From: Bacteroidota bacterium
GTDB taxonomy: Bacteria; Bacteroidota; Bacteroidia; Flavobacteriales; Weeksellaceae
Reading direction: 5' to 3'
DNA length: 64,000 bases
Assembly: GCA_023458415.1 (NCBI GenBank)
Contig: JAEWZO010000026.1
Location: forward strand, 1-64,000
Below are positions 25,513 to 33,424 of this stretch, piece by piece. Each line of letters begins with the position of its first letter. Position 1 is the stretch's first letter. The notes below the pieces were generated by a model. It was not told where the DNA came from and made no database searches. It saw nothing but the letters and a program-made list of their open reading frames with translations. Position numbers and translations under genes: made by a program.

Positions 25513-26229
25513 ATGATTCAGATAGAAAATATTACAAAAGTGTATGGCAGCAATAAAGTTTTGGATGTGCCGCAACTTGAGATTACCAAAGGCGAAACTT
25601 TCGGTTTGGTAGGAAATAACGGCGCCGGAAAAACTACACTTTTCTCTTTGCTGCTCGATTTAATTGAAGCCACAACCGGTCGCATCACTGTAGATGGCGT
25701 TGCGGTAAATAAATCTGAAAAATGGAAATCCAAAGTGTCCGCTTTTATTGATGACAGTTTCCTCATTGGTTATCTTACGCCGGAAGAATATTTTTACTTT
25801 ATCGGAGAGCTTCGTGGGCAGAGCAAAACTGCAGTAGATAAATTTTTGGTACAGTTTAACGATCTGTTCAACGGTGAAATTCTAAAAGCAAATAAATACA
25901 TTCGTGACCTCTCCAAAGGAAACCAGAAAAAAGTGGGAATTGTCGGTGCACTCATCGGTCATCCGGAAACCATCGTTTTGGATGAACCTTTTGCTAATCT
26001 CGATCCATCCACTCAAATAAAACTGAAAAACTTAATTAAAGTTTTATCACAAGATTCACAAGTTACTTTTTTGATTTCAAGCCACGATTTATCTCACACC
26101 ACAGAAGTCTGCAACCGAATTGTCGTTTTAAATAAAGGGGAAGTCATCAAAGACATCAAAACCAATCCCGAAACCTTACGAGAATTGGAAAACTTCTTTG
26201 CAGAACAAGTTGCTCCGATTGAAGCATAA
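25513..26229 (+). CDS. ABC transporter ATP-binding protein, partner of DUF5687
   Basis: A 238-residue ATPase with Walker A GNNGAGKTT at 34-42, signature LSKGNQKKVGI, Walker B IVLDEPFANLDP and the H-loop ISSHDLSHTTE. It resembles the ABC-2-type exporter ATPases (CcmA-like). The 15 bp gap to DUF5687 indicates one transporter. A strong hairpin terminator follows. Confidence 0.92.
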   Translation: MIQIENITKVYGSNKVLDVPQLEITKGETFGLVGNNGAGKTTLFSLLLDLIEATTGRITVDGVAVNKSEKWKSKVSAFIDDSFLIGYLTPEEYFYFIGELRGQSKTAVDKFLVQFNDLFNGEILKANKYIRDLSKGNQKKVGIVGALIGHPETIVLDEPFANLDPSTQIKLKNLIKVLSQDSQVTFLISSHDLSHTTEVCNRIVVLNKGEVIKDIKTNPETLRELENFFAEQVAPIEA

Positions 26230-26241
26230 ATTAATAAAACA

Positions 26242-26273
26242 AAATCCCGAAAAATTTTCGGGATTTATTTTTT
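26242..26273 (+). terminator. Terminator after the DUF5687/ABC operon
   Basis: AAATCCCGAAAA pairs with TTTTCGGGATTT (26255-26266), followed by a T-rich tract to about 26273. Confidence 0.8.
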
Positions 26274-26303
26274 TGGAAGAATTAAAAAAAATTTAAAATA
26301 GTT

Positions 26304-26364
26304 GTAACAAAAAGTTACTATTTAGCAACTTATTAAGTAAAGATCACATCTACTTTGCGCAAAG
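26304..26364 (+). promoter_or_regulatory. Inverted-repeat control region upstream of TraB/GumN gene
   Basis: Two dyads lie in this intergenic region: GTAAC/GTTAC (26304-26318) and the perfect 12-bp palindrome CTTTGCGCAAAG (26353-26364). They are 70-130 bases ahead of the ATG. No clear -7 box was found, so their role is open. Confidence 0.35.
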
Positions 26365-26433
26365 CAGATCGCGTTTCAAAAAAGGGAATTTCAAACAAGA
26401 GATTCTAAAAATTAACTATTAAAAAATACTGTT

Positions 26434-27336
26434 ATGAAACCGATAAAATATCTGCTGTTATTAGTTTTCTTTATAAGTTTGAACATTTCTGCACAAAACA
26501 CTTTTTTGTGGAGAATCGAAAGCCCAAAAAGTTCAAAAGTTTCCTATTTGAACGGGACAAATCATACATTAACATCAACATACACGGACAATTTTCCTAT
26601 TATAAGAGAAAAAATATCAAGTGCAGACGTCGTTGTTTTTGAAACAAATTTGGATCAAAATGAAATCACTAAATATTATGAAAGTAAGCCGATTAATGAA
26701 GAACTCAAAAAAATTCTGAATGAAGAACAGCTTCAAAAACTGAGTGAAAAATATACTTATAGAGCAATAAAATCTTCTCCCACGATGGTTTACATGTTGC
26801 TTTCGGGGGTTTTCTCCCTTTCCGAGCCAGATTCCACAAAAATAAAATCAGGAAAAGTGATGATTGAAACATATCTCAAAGATTTGGCTATTCAAGAACA
26901 GAAACCAATAATTGGACTTGAATCTGTAACTTATCAACTTGAAGCCGTTGACCGAATGAAGCCAAGTTTTTTAGTATATGGATTGATGAAAAAATCTATT
27001 CCTGGACTGGTTGATGACATGGATAATCCTGATAAAAAATTCACTAGAAAGAAAGAGGTTGAAAAAAATGTTGAAGAATATTACGAGCAGGAAACAAAAT
27101 ACTATTTCAACAACAAATGTAGAGGACAGTTCTATCAAAATCTACTTGTTGACAGAAATAATAATTGGGTGGAAAAACTTCCAGAAATTTTAGACACAAA
27201 AAATGCATTTATTTCAGTTGGCGCCTTGCATTTAAAATATAAGTGCGGGTTGGTTTCACAACTTATGAAAGCAGGCTACAAATTGACACCAATCGACATG
27301 AAAACAGGAAAGGATCTGCAATTTGAAACAAAATAA
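26434..27336 (+). CDS. TraB/GumN-family exported protein
   Basis: A 300-residue protein with a signal peptide (KYLLLLVFFISLNISAQ, cleavage near 20). The mature domain matches the TraB/GumN group: the early YLNGTNHTLTS motif (family form GTiH), DVVVFETNLDQ, and the C-terminal ISVGALHLKYKCGLVSQLMKAGYKL signature. The family is thought to be a metal-dependent protease-like fold (TIKI-related) but bacterial function is unproven. The gene is visibly AT-richer than its left neighbours and is monocistronic. Confidence 0.85.
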   Translation: MKPIKYLLLLVFFISLNISAQNTFLWRIESPKSSKVSYLNGTNHTLTSTYTDNFPIIREKISSADVVVFETNLDQNEITKYYESKPINEELKKILNEEQLQKLSEKYTYRAIKSSPTMVYMLLSGVFSLSEPDSTKIKSGKVMIETYLKDLAIQEQKPIIGLESVTYQLEAVDRMKPSFLVYGLMKKSIPGLVDDMDNPDKKFTRKKEVEKNVEEYYEQETKYYFNNKCRGQFYQNLLVDRNNNWVEKLPEILDTKNAFISVGALHLKYKCGLVSQLMKAGYKLTPIDMKTGKDLQFETK

Positions 27337-27382
27337 TCCAGAAAATGAATTTAAAACTTTTATAGAACAGTTTAAACGATAA

Positions 27383-27409
27383 AAAACTCGCTCAAAATCA
27401 GCGAGTTTT
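27383..27409. terminator. Bidirectional terminator between TraB/GumN and fumC
   Basis: AAAACTCGCT (27383-27392) and AGCGAGTTTT (27400-27409) form a 10-bp perfect stem with self-provided A and T runs for both directions. Confidence 0.85.
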
Positions 27410-27433
27410 ATACTTTTTACTTGGTTCTTGAAA

Positions 27434-28816
27434 CTAAACCATATCTTCCGGTTTCACCCATTCATCGAATTGTTCAGCCGTAACCAAACCAAGATTGATG
27501 GCTTCTTCTTTCAAGGTTGTTCCGTTTTTATGGGCAGTTTTCGCAATTTTTGCCGCATTTTCGTAACCGATATGCGTGTTGAGAGCAGTAACCAACATCA
27601 ACGATTTGTCCACCAATTCTTTAATTCTCGGTTCGTTGGCCTCAATTCCAACCGCACAATGATCGTTGAATGAAACACATGCATCAGCAATTAGTTGTGC
27701 CGATTGCAGAAAATTACACGCCATCACTGGTTTAAAAACATTCAACTCGTAATTTCCTTGTGTTCCCGAAAAAGAAATGGTTGTATCATTTCCTAAAACT
27801 TGAGCGCAAACCATTGTCATTGCTTCATTTTGAGTTGGATTTACTTTTCCGGGCATAATTGAAGAACCGGGTTCATTTTCAGGAATTAAAACTTCCCCAA
27901 TTCCTGAACGTGGTCCAGAAGCCAACAATCGGATGTCTTGTGCAATTTTATACAAGGAAACTGCAATTTGTTTCAACGCACCGTGAGATTCCACAATCGC
28001 GTCGTGCGCTGCTAATGCCTCGAATTTATTTTCTGCCGTAACAAAAGGAAGTCCTGTAAAATCTGCAATATATTTTGCGACTTTTTCATCGTAACCTTTC
28101 GGCGTGTTGAGTCCGGTTCCAACCGCAGTTCCGCCCAAAGCCAATTCGGAAAGATGCGGAAGCGTATTTTTCAATGCTTTTAAACCGAAATTCAATTGGG
28201 CAACATAACCCGAAAATTCCTGACCTAAAGTCAACGGAGTGGCGTCCATCAAATGCGTTCTCCCGATTTTTACAATATTTTTAAATTTTTTCGATTTTTC
28301 TTTCAGCGTATCTCTCAATTTTTCTACCGCAGGAATTGTTGTTTCCACCACTTTTTTGTAAGCCGAAATATGCATCGCTGTTGGAAAAGTATCGTTGGAA
28401 GATTGGGATTTGTTCACGTCATCATTCGGATGAATTTCCGATTTTTCTCCTAATTTTCCTCCGGAATTCAAATGTGCTTTGTTGGAAATCACTTCGTTCA
28501 CATTCATGTTGGATTGCGTTCCAGAACCGGTTTGCCAAATAACGAGTGGAAATTGATCGTCCAATTTTCCTTCCAAAATTTCATAGCAAACTTTTGCAAT
28601 CATATCTCTTTTTTCTGTAGAAAGAATGCCTAAGTCTGCGTTTGTAAAAGCTGCCGCTTTTTTCAGAATAGCAAATGCCTCAATAATTTCGTGTGGCATC
28701 GAACTTTCGGCGCCGATTTTAAAATTATTTCTTGAACGTTCGGTTTGTGCTCCCCAGAATTTATCGGCGGGAACCTGAACTTCACCCATGGTGTCGTGTT
28801 CTGTACGGAATTTCAT
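27434..28816 (-). CDS. fumC: Fumarate hydratase, class II
   Basis: Oxygen-stable, iron-free fumarase of the TCA cycle: fumarate plus water to malate. The 460-residue protein has the lyase-1 signature GSSIMPGKVNP, the N-terminal VPADKFWGAQTERSRNNF, and the substrate-site motifs SGTQSNMNVNEV, SSNDTFPTAMH and GRTHLMDATPLTLGQE. A second, unrelated class I fumarase is at 35985. The ATG at 28816 starts the conserved MKFRTEHDTMG; upstream in-frame codons would cross a palindromic repeat. Confidence 0.97.
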   Translation of the reverse strand: MKFRTEHDTMGEVQVPADKFWGAQTERSRNNFKIGAESSMPHEIIEAFAILKKAAAFTNADLGILSTEKRDMIAKVCYEILEGKLDDQFPLVIWQTGSGTQSNMNVNEVISNKAHLNSGGKLGEKSEIHPNDDVNKSQSSNDTFPTAMHISAYKKVVETTIPAVEKLRDTLKEKSKKFKNIVKIGRTHLMDATPLTLGQEFSGYVAQLNFGLKALKNTLPHLSELALGGTAVGTGLNTPKGYDEKVAKYIADFTGLPFVTAENKFEALAAHDAIVESHGALKQIAVSLYKIAQDIRLLASGPRSGIGEVLIPENEPGSSIMPGKVNPTQNEAMTMVCAQVLGNDTTISFSGTQGNYELNVFKPVMACNFLQSAQLIADACVSFNDHCAVGIEANEPRIKELVDKSLMLVTALNTHIGYENAAKIAKTAHKNGTTLKEEAINLGLVTAEQFDEWVKPEDMV

Positions 28817-28833
28817 TTTATTGTGATTTTGTA

Positions 28834-28848
28834 AACCTTGACAAGGTT
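28834..28848. repeat. 15-bp perfect palindrome upstream of fumC
   Basis: AACCTTGACAAGGTT is a perfect dyad with 7-bp arms, 17 bases upstream of the fumC ATG. It may be an operator or a copy of an interspersed palindromic element. Confidence 0.55.
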
Positions 28849-29063
28849 GTGTTAGAAATCCCAAGTTACGAAAATTAAATTTTTCTTCTTTTCAGTATTA
28901 TTGATTTAATTTAAGAAATTTTGAAAACAACTTCATCAATCGAATAGATAATTTTATTTTAAACCTGTATCATAATATTTTAATCGTAAAATAAGGATTA
29001 TTAATGAAGGAATTACGCACAAATAATCAAAATTTTTGTAAATTTCATCCACAAAGCATTATT

Positions 29064-30125
29064 ATGTCCGATAAATCTGAACGCCTATTGAAAATCTACA
29101 GCCGGCTTAAACGCAGTCCGGTCACTATCGAAATCATAAAGGATTGGGCGAAAAAAAACGACATCAAAGTTTCGGAGCGCACCTTTTACAGAGATTTGAA
29201 AGATTTGGAAAATTCCTTAATCCTCGATGATGAGCGTTTGGTGGTAACCGAAGGCGAAAAAAACAAAAAAACCTGGAAAATTGAATATTCTGAAAGTAAA
29301 AGCAAACTGACTGAATTTGACATCAACAGTTATTTGCTTTTCAAAAATTTCATGGCATTGCCAATAGTCCTTTCCCGCCAGAAATCTCTGGATAATATTG
29401 AAAATCTATTTTATTCAACATACAGTAAAAGCCGTTTTGAAGATTTTATGACGGTTGCCGACCGCCAAATTGTGGGAAGCCACTTTTATGAAGAATCTAA
29501 TATAATCAGCTATCAGAAGATTCTCGAAGATGCTATTTGGAGTATTCAAAACAAGCGTGAAATGCAAATATTAGAAACAGATTTTGATTATACGTCCATT
29601 GCCTCTTCTGTGAAATTTCCTTTGGATTTCCAACCTGTACAAATGGTTTATCACCGTGGAGTTGTCCATGTTTCGGGTTTTTTAAAAGGAAAAAAGAAAC
29701 TCATTATTTTGGCTTTGGAACAAATAAAAACCTATAAACTCAGCAACAGAATGTTCGATAACAAACCGCTCTTGCAGCTACTTGAGATGAAAATGAGGAA
29801 ACGTTTCGGTATTACGGAAAATCTTGATAAAAAAGTTTATGATATTGAAATTGAATTTACTGAACTTACCGGCACTTTCGTGAAAAACCAGTTTTGGCAT
29901 CCGTCACAACAGTTTGAAAAACTTGAAAATGGAAACCTTATCATGAAAATAAATTGTGGTATCAACCGTGAACTTGTAGGCTGGATTTTTCAGTGGATGA
30001 GCAATGTTCGAGTTGTGAAACCTCAAATGCTGAAAGATTTGGTTTTAGCGAAGCACAAAGAAATCATTCAAGATATTGAGTGTGAAAAACCACTTGTTTC
30101 CAATAATTCTTTTCGTGCGGAGTAG
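29064..30125 (+). CDS. WYL-domain transcriptional regulator
   Basis: A 353-residue regulator. The N-terminal winged helix-turn-helix covers about 1-65 (ERLLKIYSRLKRSPVTIE, then VSERTFYRDLKDLE). The WYL domain follows at about 145-230, with FQPVQMVYHRGVVHVSG and KKLIILALEQI; the signature tripeptide is degenerate. A C-terminal WCX extension (about 255-340) completes the usual architecture. WYL proteins often sense ligands or nucleic acids and control defence or repair genes. The ATG at 29064 starts at MSDKSER; an upstream in-frame ATG (29004) would add an Asn-rich leader. It precedes the small-RNA-like unit. Confidence 0.87.
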   Translation: MSDKSERLLKIYSRLKRSPVTIEIIKDWAKKNDIKVSERTFYRDLKDLENSLILDDERLVVTEGEKNKKTWKIEYSESKSKLTEFDINSYLLFKNFMALPIVLSRQKSLDNIENLFYSTYSKSRFEDFMTVADRQIVGSHFYEESNIISYQKILEDAIWSIQNKREMQILETDFDYTSIASSVKFPLDFQPVQMVYHRGVVHVSGFLKGKKKLIILALEQIKTYKLSNRMFDNKPLLQLLEMKMRKRFGITENLDKKVYDIEIEFTELTGTFVKNQFWHPSQQFEKLENGNLIMKINCGINRELVGWIFQWMSNVRVVKPQMLKDLVLAKHKEIIQDIECEKPLVSNNSFRAE

Positions 30126-30128
30126 TTG

Positions 30129-30164
30129 TTTGACAAACTTTGACAAATGAAAATGATACTTTTG
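30129..30164 (+). promoter_or_regulatory. Direct-repeat promoter of the putative small RNA
   Basis: TTTGACAAAC and TTTGACAAAT are tandem 10-bp near-repeats (30129-30148), followed by the -7 box TACTTTTG (30157-30164). The first TTTG is 24 bp and the second 14 bp from the box. The repeats may also be an operator. Confidence 0.55.
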
Positions 30165-30170
30165 TATTGG

Positions 30171-30230
30171 TAAGAAACTAAACACACCAATGATGATTGT
30201 GAGCGAGAACGAAAGTTTTCGCTTTTTTTT
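30171..30230 (+). ncRNA. Putative small RNA with own promoter and terminator
   Basis: From the predicted start just downstream of the TACTTTTG box to the end of the T-run is about 60 nt. It ends in the stem GCGAGAAC/GTTTTCGC (30203-30210 with 30215-30222) closed by a GAAA tetraloop, one wobble pair, then eight T. A 26-codon reading frame (ATG at 30191, VSENESFRFFL region) spans and outruns the hairpin, so a leader-peptide or attenuator role is an alternative. No known RNA family recognised. Confidence 0.45.
30203..30230 (+). terminator. GAAA-tetraloop terminator of the small RNA unit
   Basis: 8-bp stem, GAAA loop (30211-30214) and T8 tract (30223-30230), an intrinsic terminator. Confidence 0.8.
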
Positions 30231-30267
30231 GTGTAGGTGGTTGACAGAAGATGACAGGGATGAGTGT

Positions 30268-30275
30268 TAAATTTG
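30268..30275 (+). promoter_or_regulatory. -7 box upstream of the 30313 gene
   Basis: TAAATTTG fits TAnnTTTG with TTG at 30241-30243 (24 bp spacing), 37 nt before the ATG at 30313. Confidence 0.5.
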
Positions 30276-30312
30276 TGTTAATTTAATTATCAATTAATCA
30301 AAAATTATCTGA

Positions 30313-30573
30313 ATGGCAATATCAACGAACATTAGAAGAGAACATGTTTTATTGGCTATAAACCATATTGATAAATTTCCCTTAAGTAAAAGAAAAGAAG
30401 GCAGGAAATACTTTCTACAAATTGGGAAGATATCTTATGGTATAAATGAGGTGATTTGTATCGCTAATTTTTTCGCAAACGGGGTTTTACTTGTACACGA
30501 TCCAAATGATTTCAACAGTGTTCAAGCAAAAAACTTTCTGGAAGGTTTAGACTTCGATGTTTTAATAATCTAG
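30313..30573 (+). CDS. Small protein resembling the ScoMcrA-like N-terminal head domain
   Basis: An 86-residue soluble protein beginning with IRREHVLLAINHIDKF and followed by RKEGRKYFLQIGKISYGINEVICIAN. This pattern resembles the head domain found at the N-terminus of ScoMcrA-type modification-dependent restriction enzymes, where it precedes an HNH nuclease; here the nuclease is absent. It may be a solo regulator, an antitoxin-like partner or a remnant. It heads an AT-rich run with the MORN lipoprotein starting 12 bp downstream. Family assignment is by motif pattern only. Confidence 0.5.
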   Translation: MAISTNIRREHVLLAINHIDKFPLSKRKEGRKYFLQIGKISYGINEVICIANFFANGVLLVHDPNDFNSVQAKNFLEGLDFDVLII

Positions 30574-30585
30574 TATCTTTTTAGT

Positions 30586-31185
30586 ATGAAATTAGTATAT
30601 ATTTTTTCTTTATTAATATTAAGTTTTGTAATTTCTTGTCAGAAAAAAAATAAAAAGAATACTGCTAAAAATGACACCATTGTTGTTGCAGAGAAAATTG
30701 AAACAGCTGCTGTTACTGATCATCAAAATGCTGATTCTGCTGCTGTTGTTTTTGATGAATATGAAAATCCACGCATCCAAAAATATATGGAACTGCTCAA
30801 CCAAAGTATTTTAGATAATCTTCCTAAAGATCAGATTGTTAGCGAAGACGACTTTGAAGGAATTTACGAAGGTAATAACAAAATTGGTTCATTCATTGAC
30901 CGAGATGGAAAAATATATGAAGGAACAATTATTAATAAAGAAAGGAATTGGAGACCTTTAAAAGGCGAAGGAAAAATAATTTATCCCAATCAAATTATTC
31001 TAATTGCCAATTTTGAAAACTTTTGCGACGGTACAAGTTGGGGTGTTGATGGAAAAGTATATTTTCCTAACGGAGATTATTTCGTTGGTTGCATAAAATG
31101 GCATGATCTAATTCCGATAACTGGTACTTTGTATCAAGGAGATCAGGAATTTACTTATGTAAATGGAAAAAAAATACCTAGATAA
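30586..31185 (+). CDS. MORN-repeat-like lipoprotein
   Basis: A 199-residue predicted lipoprotein with lipobox VISCQKK (C18), followed by a Lys/Asn-rich linker. From about residue 95 it contains MORN-like strands: GSFIDRDGKIYEGTI, KGEGKIIYPNQ and GKVYFPNGDYFVG, each with the G-x-Y/F-x-G pattern. MORN repeats usually mediate membrane or protein contact. Partner and function unknown. It lies 8 bp upstream of the large propeller protein. Confidence 0.65.
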   Translation: MKLVYIFSLLILSFVISCQKKNKKNTAKNDTIVVAEKIETAAVTDHQNADSAAVVFDEYENPRIQKYMELLNQSILDNLPKDQIVSEDDFEGIYEGNNKIGSFIDRDGKIYEGTIINKERNWRPLKGEGKIIYPNQIILIANFENFCDGTSWGVDGKVYFPNGDYFVGCIKWHDLIPITGTLYQGDQEFTYVNGKKIPR

Positions 31186-31193
31186 TTCAAACT

Positions 31194-32912
31194 ATGATTA
31201 TGAAAAGAATAATTTTACTTTTATTGATGTGTGTATTCACTTTCTCAAATGGGCAACTTTTGAAGGATTTGGGAAGAGCTTTAGGAAATGAAGTACTTAG
31301 ATCTGCCGAAAATTCAATGGAAGAGCGCGCGCAGAGAAAAAAGAAAGAATCGGAAAGACTGGCTACTGAAAGGAAAGAGCAGAAAAAGAGAGATGATTCT
31401 GCGAAAGCACAAGAAACATTTATAAATTCCTACCAAATAAGCCCTGTTTTAGGATTGTATGGCTGTGACGCGACCGCATTGTACAAAGACTCAAAGAATA
31501 ACCTATGGTTGGGAACCGGCGGTTCGGGTGCAGTATACAAATATGATTCAGAATCAAAAATTTGGAGACTTATTGCAAGTCCTGTAAGTGGTTTTGATGT
31601 TACTAGAATAATAGAAATTGATGGTTATATATTTGCTAAGTGGGACAATTTAGAAGGTGTTAATTTTAACAAATCAGTTATTTATCGCATAGATGTTTTA
31701 GAAAGCGTTAAAAAAGAACAGGTTAATTATATCAATAGCGAGATGGAATCTGATTTCAAAAAAAGAAAAGTTGCAATTTTTGAATCATTATATAATGATT
31801 CAAAAATGGAAGACATTTATGTTGACTACAGTTATCTCAATGATATAGAAAGGATTGATGATAAATATTATATATTGGATTCCCGTGGTCTGTTTTATAT
31901 TGACCTTGCTGATAAGAAAGTAAAAAAATTTAATAACGTAGGTCTGAATGCTTTGTCTGTTTATCAGATTATTCCACATAAAAATGATTTACTTCTTTGG
32001 ACAAATGCCTTAGAGCTTTGGAAATATAGCAAAGGTCAATGGAGTAATTCATTTGGGTTAGATTACGATTATCGTATCATTAAGAACGGTGAAGAAAAAC
32101 CCTATTTCCCCACAATAATTGAGGTGTTACAAGCGAAAGTTAAAGAAGGATCACTATCAAAATCTCGAAGAGATTACGGATATATTACAGTAAATGAGGA
32201 CGCTACCGTCGCACTAGCATTAAATGGAAAGGCGTTCGTGAAATCGTTAAATAATCAATCTTATCCAAAGATGATAGGAAATAATGATTATGGTTCAATG
32301 AAAATATACGAGGCTATTGTTGATGATAAGGATATTTTATTTTTAGGAACAGATCGTGGGATTTATAAGTTGGAAAATGGGAATGATGATTTAGTTTCTG
32401 TGGATAAAAGTATATATAGCAAAGAATATGGGAATAGTTTTAAATATTTTAGAAGAATTTTTTCTGCAGATGATAGAGGCAGGGTTTTTATAGCGGGAAA
32501 ACCACAATTTCTCGACTTAAATAATGATGCTAAAGCTTCAAAAAAATACAGTCATAGTTGTTCAACTAAATATGCAGGTTTTAATGGGAGCAAAATTTTT
32601 GGAAACTTAATGGTGTCAAATGGATTTGAGGAGAATGAAGGGGAACGATGGAAAAGTTTCAGATTAAATCCAAATGATCGAAATGGGAAAAATTTGGAAG
32701 TTTATTCCTTTAGTAGGAGATCAAGCAGAGACGAAGACGTTAGTTTTTTTCAAAATCCTTACGAATACAAAGTTGATTCCGGTAACGGATTAAATAACAT
32801 TTCTGTTTATTATCAAGATGATAATACATACTATGTAGGAGCCGAGGGTAATGGTCTTCTAAAGTTGAATGTAAAGTATGTCACACCATATCAAAAGATT
32901 AATGATGAGTAA
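31194..32912 (+). CDS. Exported beta-propeller-like protein, function unknown
   Basis: A 572-residue exported protein: signal peptide (RIILLLLMCVFTFSNGQ) followed by a charged coiled-coil segment (about 35-75, EERAQRKKKESERLATERKE) and then repeated blades of the two-component-regulator-propeller type, e.g. DSKNNLWLGTGGSGAVYKYD, FLGTDRGIYKLENG and YYVGAEGNGLLKLN. It does not carry a kinase domain or a recognisable type IX sorting domain. Function unknown; probably a surface or periplasmic binding scaffold. The gene is AT-rich and its end overlaps the next gene's start. Confidence 0.65.
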   Translation: MIMKRIILLLLMCVFTFSNGQLLKDLGRALGNEVLRSAENSMEERAQRKKKESERLATERKEQKKRDDSAKAQETFINSYQISPVLGLYGCDATALYKDSKNNLWLGTGGSGAVYKYDSESKIWRLIASPVSGFDVTRIIEIDGYIFAKWDNLEGVNFNKSVIYRIDVLESVKKEQVNYINSEMESDFKKRKVAIFESLYNDSKMEDIYVDYSYLNDIERIDDKYYILDSRGLFYIDLADKKVKKFNNVGLNALSVYQIIPHKNDLLLWTNALELWKYSKGQWSNSFGLDYDYRIIKNGEEKPYFPTIIEVLQAKVKEGSLSKSRRDYGYITVNEDATVALALNGKAFVKSLNNQSYPKMIGNNDYGSMKIYEAIVDDKDILFLGTDRGIYKLENGNDDLVSVDKSIYSKEYGNSFKYFRRIFSADDRGRVFIAGKPQFLDLNNDAKASKKYSHSCSTKYAGFNGSKIFGNLMVSNGFEENEGERWKSFRLNPNDRNGKNLEVYSFSRRSSRDEDVSFFQNPYEYKVDSGNGLNNISVYYQDDNTYYVGAEGNGLLKLNVKYVTPYQKINDE

Positions 32913-33300
32913 AATGTTAACAATCAACCTGAAAAGAAATCTAATCTTTGTATTTTTTTGCATCATGTCTACGAGCCATGGACAAACGCGAGATACTGAG
33001 ATTAAATTGAATTCTGAAAAATATGCTGCAAAAATCAAAAATTTGTATAGGGAGCGCAACATAGAAATAAGGAGAATTCCAAGGAATGATTTAAGTGGGC
33101 AAAAATTAGCGGTTATCAACATTTATAGAGAATTAATAAACAATGCCCAACGCTCAAAAGACGAAAGTGAGTTTCATATAATAAAAAAATGGGAGAAGAA
33201 ATGGAATGAAGAAGCAAGAGTGAAAAATAAAGAAATCGAAAGAGAAACAAAAGAAAAAGAGTATAGTAAAGATTTAGAGAAATTTAAAAATAGCTTCTAA
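32905..33300 (+). CDS. Small exported charged protein, function unknown
   Basis: A ~131-residue protein with a signal peptide (NLIFVFFCIMSTSHGQ) and a mature part rich in Lys, Glu, Arg and Asn, mostly helical (EARVKNKEIERETKEKEYSK). Its start overlaps the stop of the propeller gene; ATG codons at 32902, 32905 and 32914 are all possible and I took the middle one. Translation is probably coupled to the propeller gene. No family recognised. Confidence 0.55.
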   Translation: MSKMLTINLKRNLIFVFFCIMSTSHGQTRDTEIKLNSEKYAAKIKNLYRERNIEIRRIPRNDLSGQKLAVINIYRELINNAQRSKDESEFHIIKKWEKKWNEEARVKNKEIERETKEKEYSKDLEKFKNSF

Positions 33301-33424
33301 TAAATGAATTAATTTTCTAAGTTTTATCAAGAATGATATGCTTAATTTTAAAAAGAACGGTTCTTGTACTTCACGCAAATAAAACAGATGACATATTTAA
33401 CTAGAAAATGGTGATAAAAACAAG

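Noticed and set aside
33351..33363. AAGAACGGTTCTT palindrome in the gap before the DUF2971-like gene
   Set aside because: Only 6-bp arms, no T-run or box nearby; too short to call.
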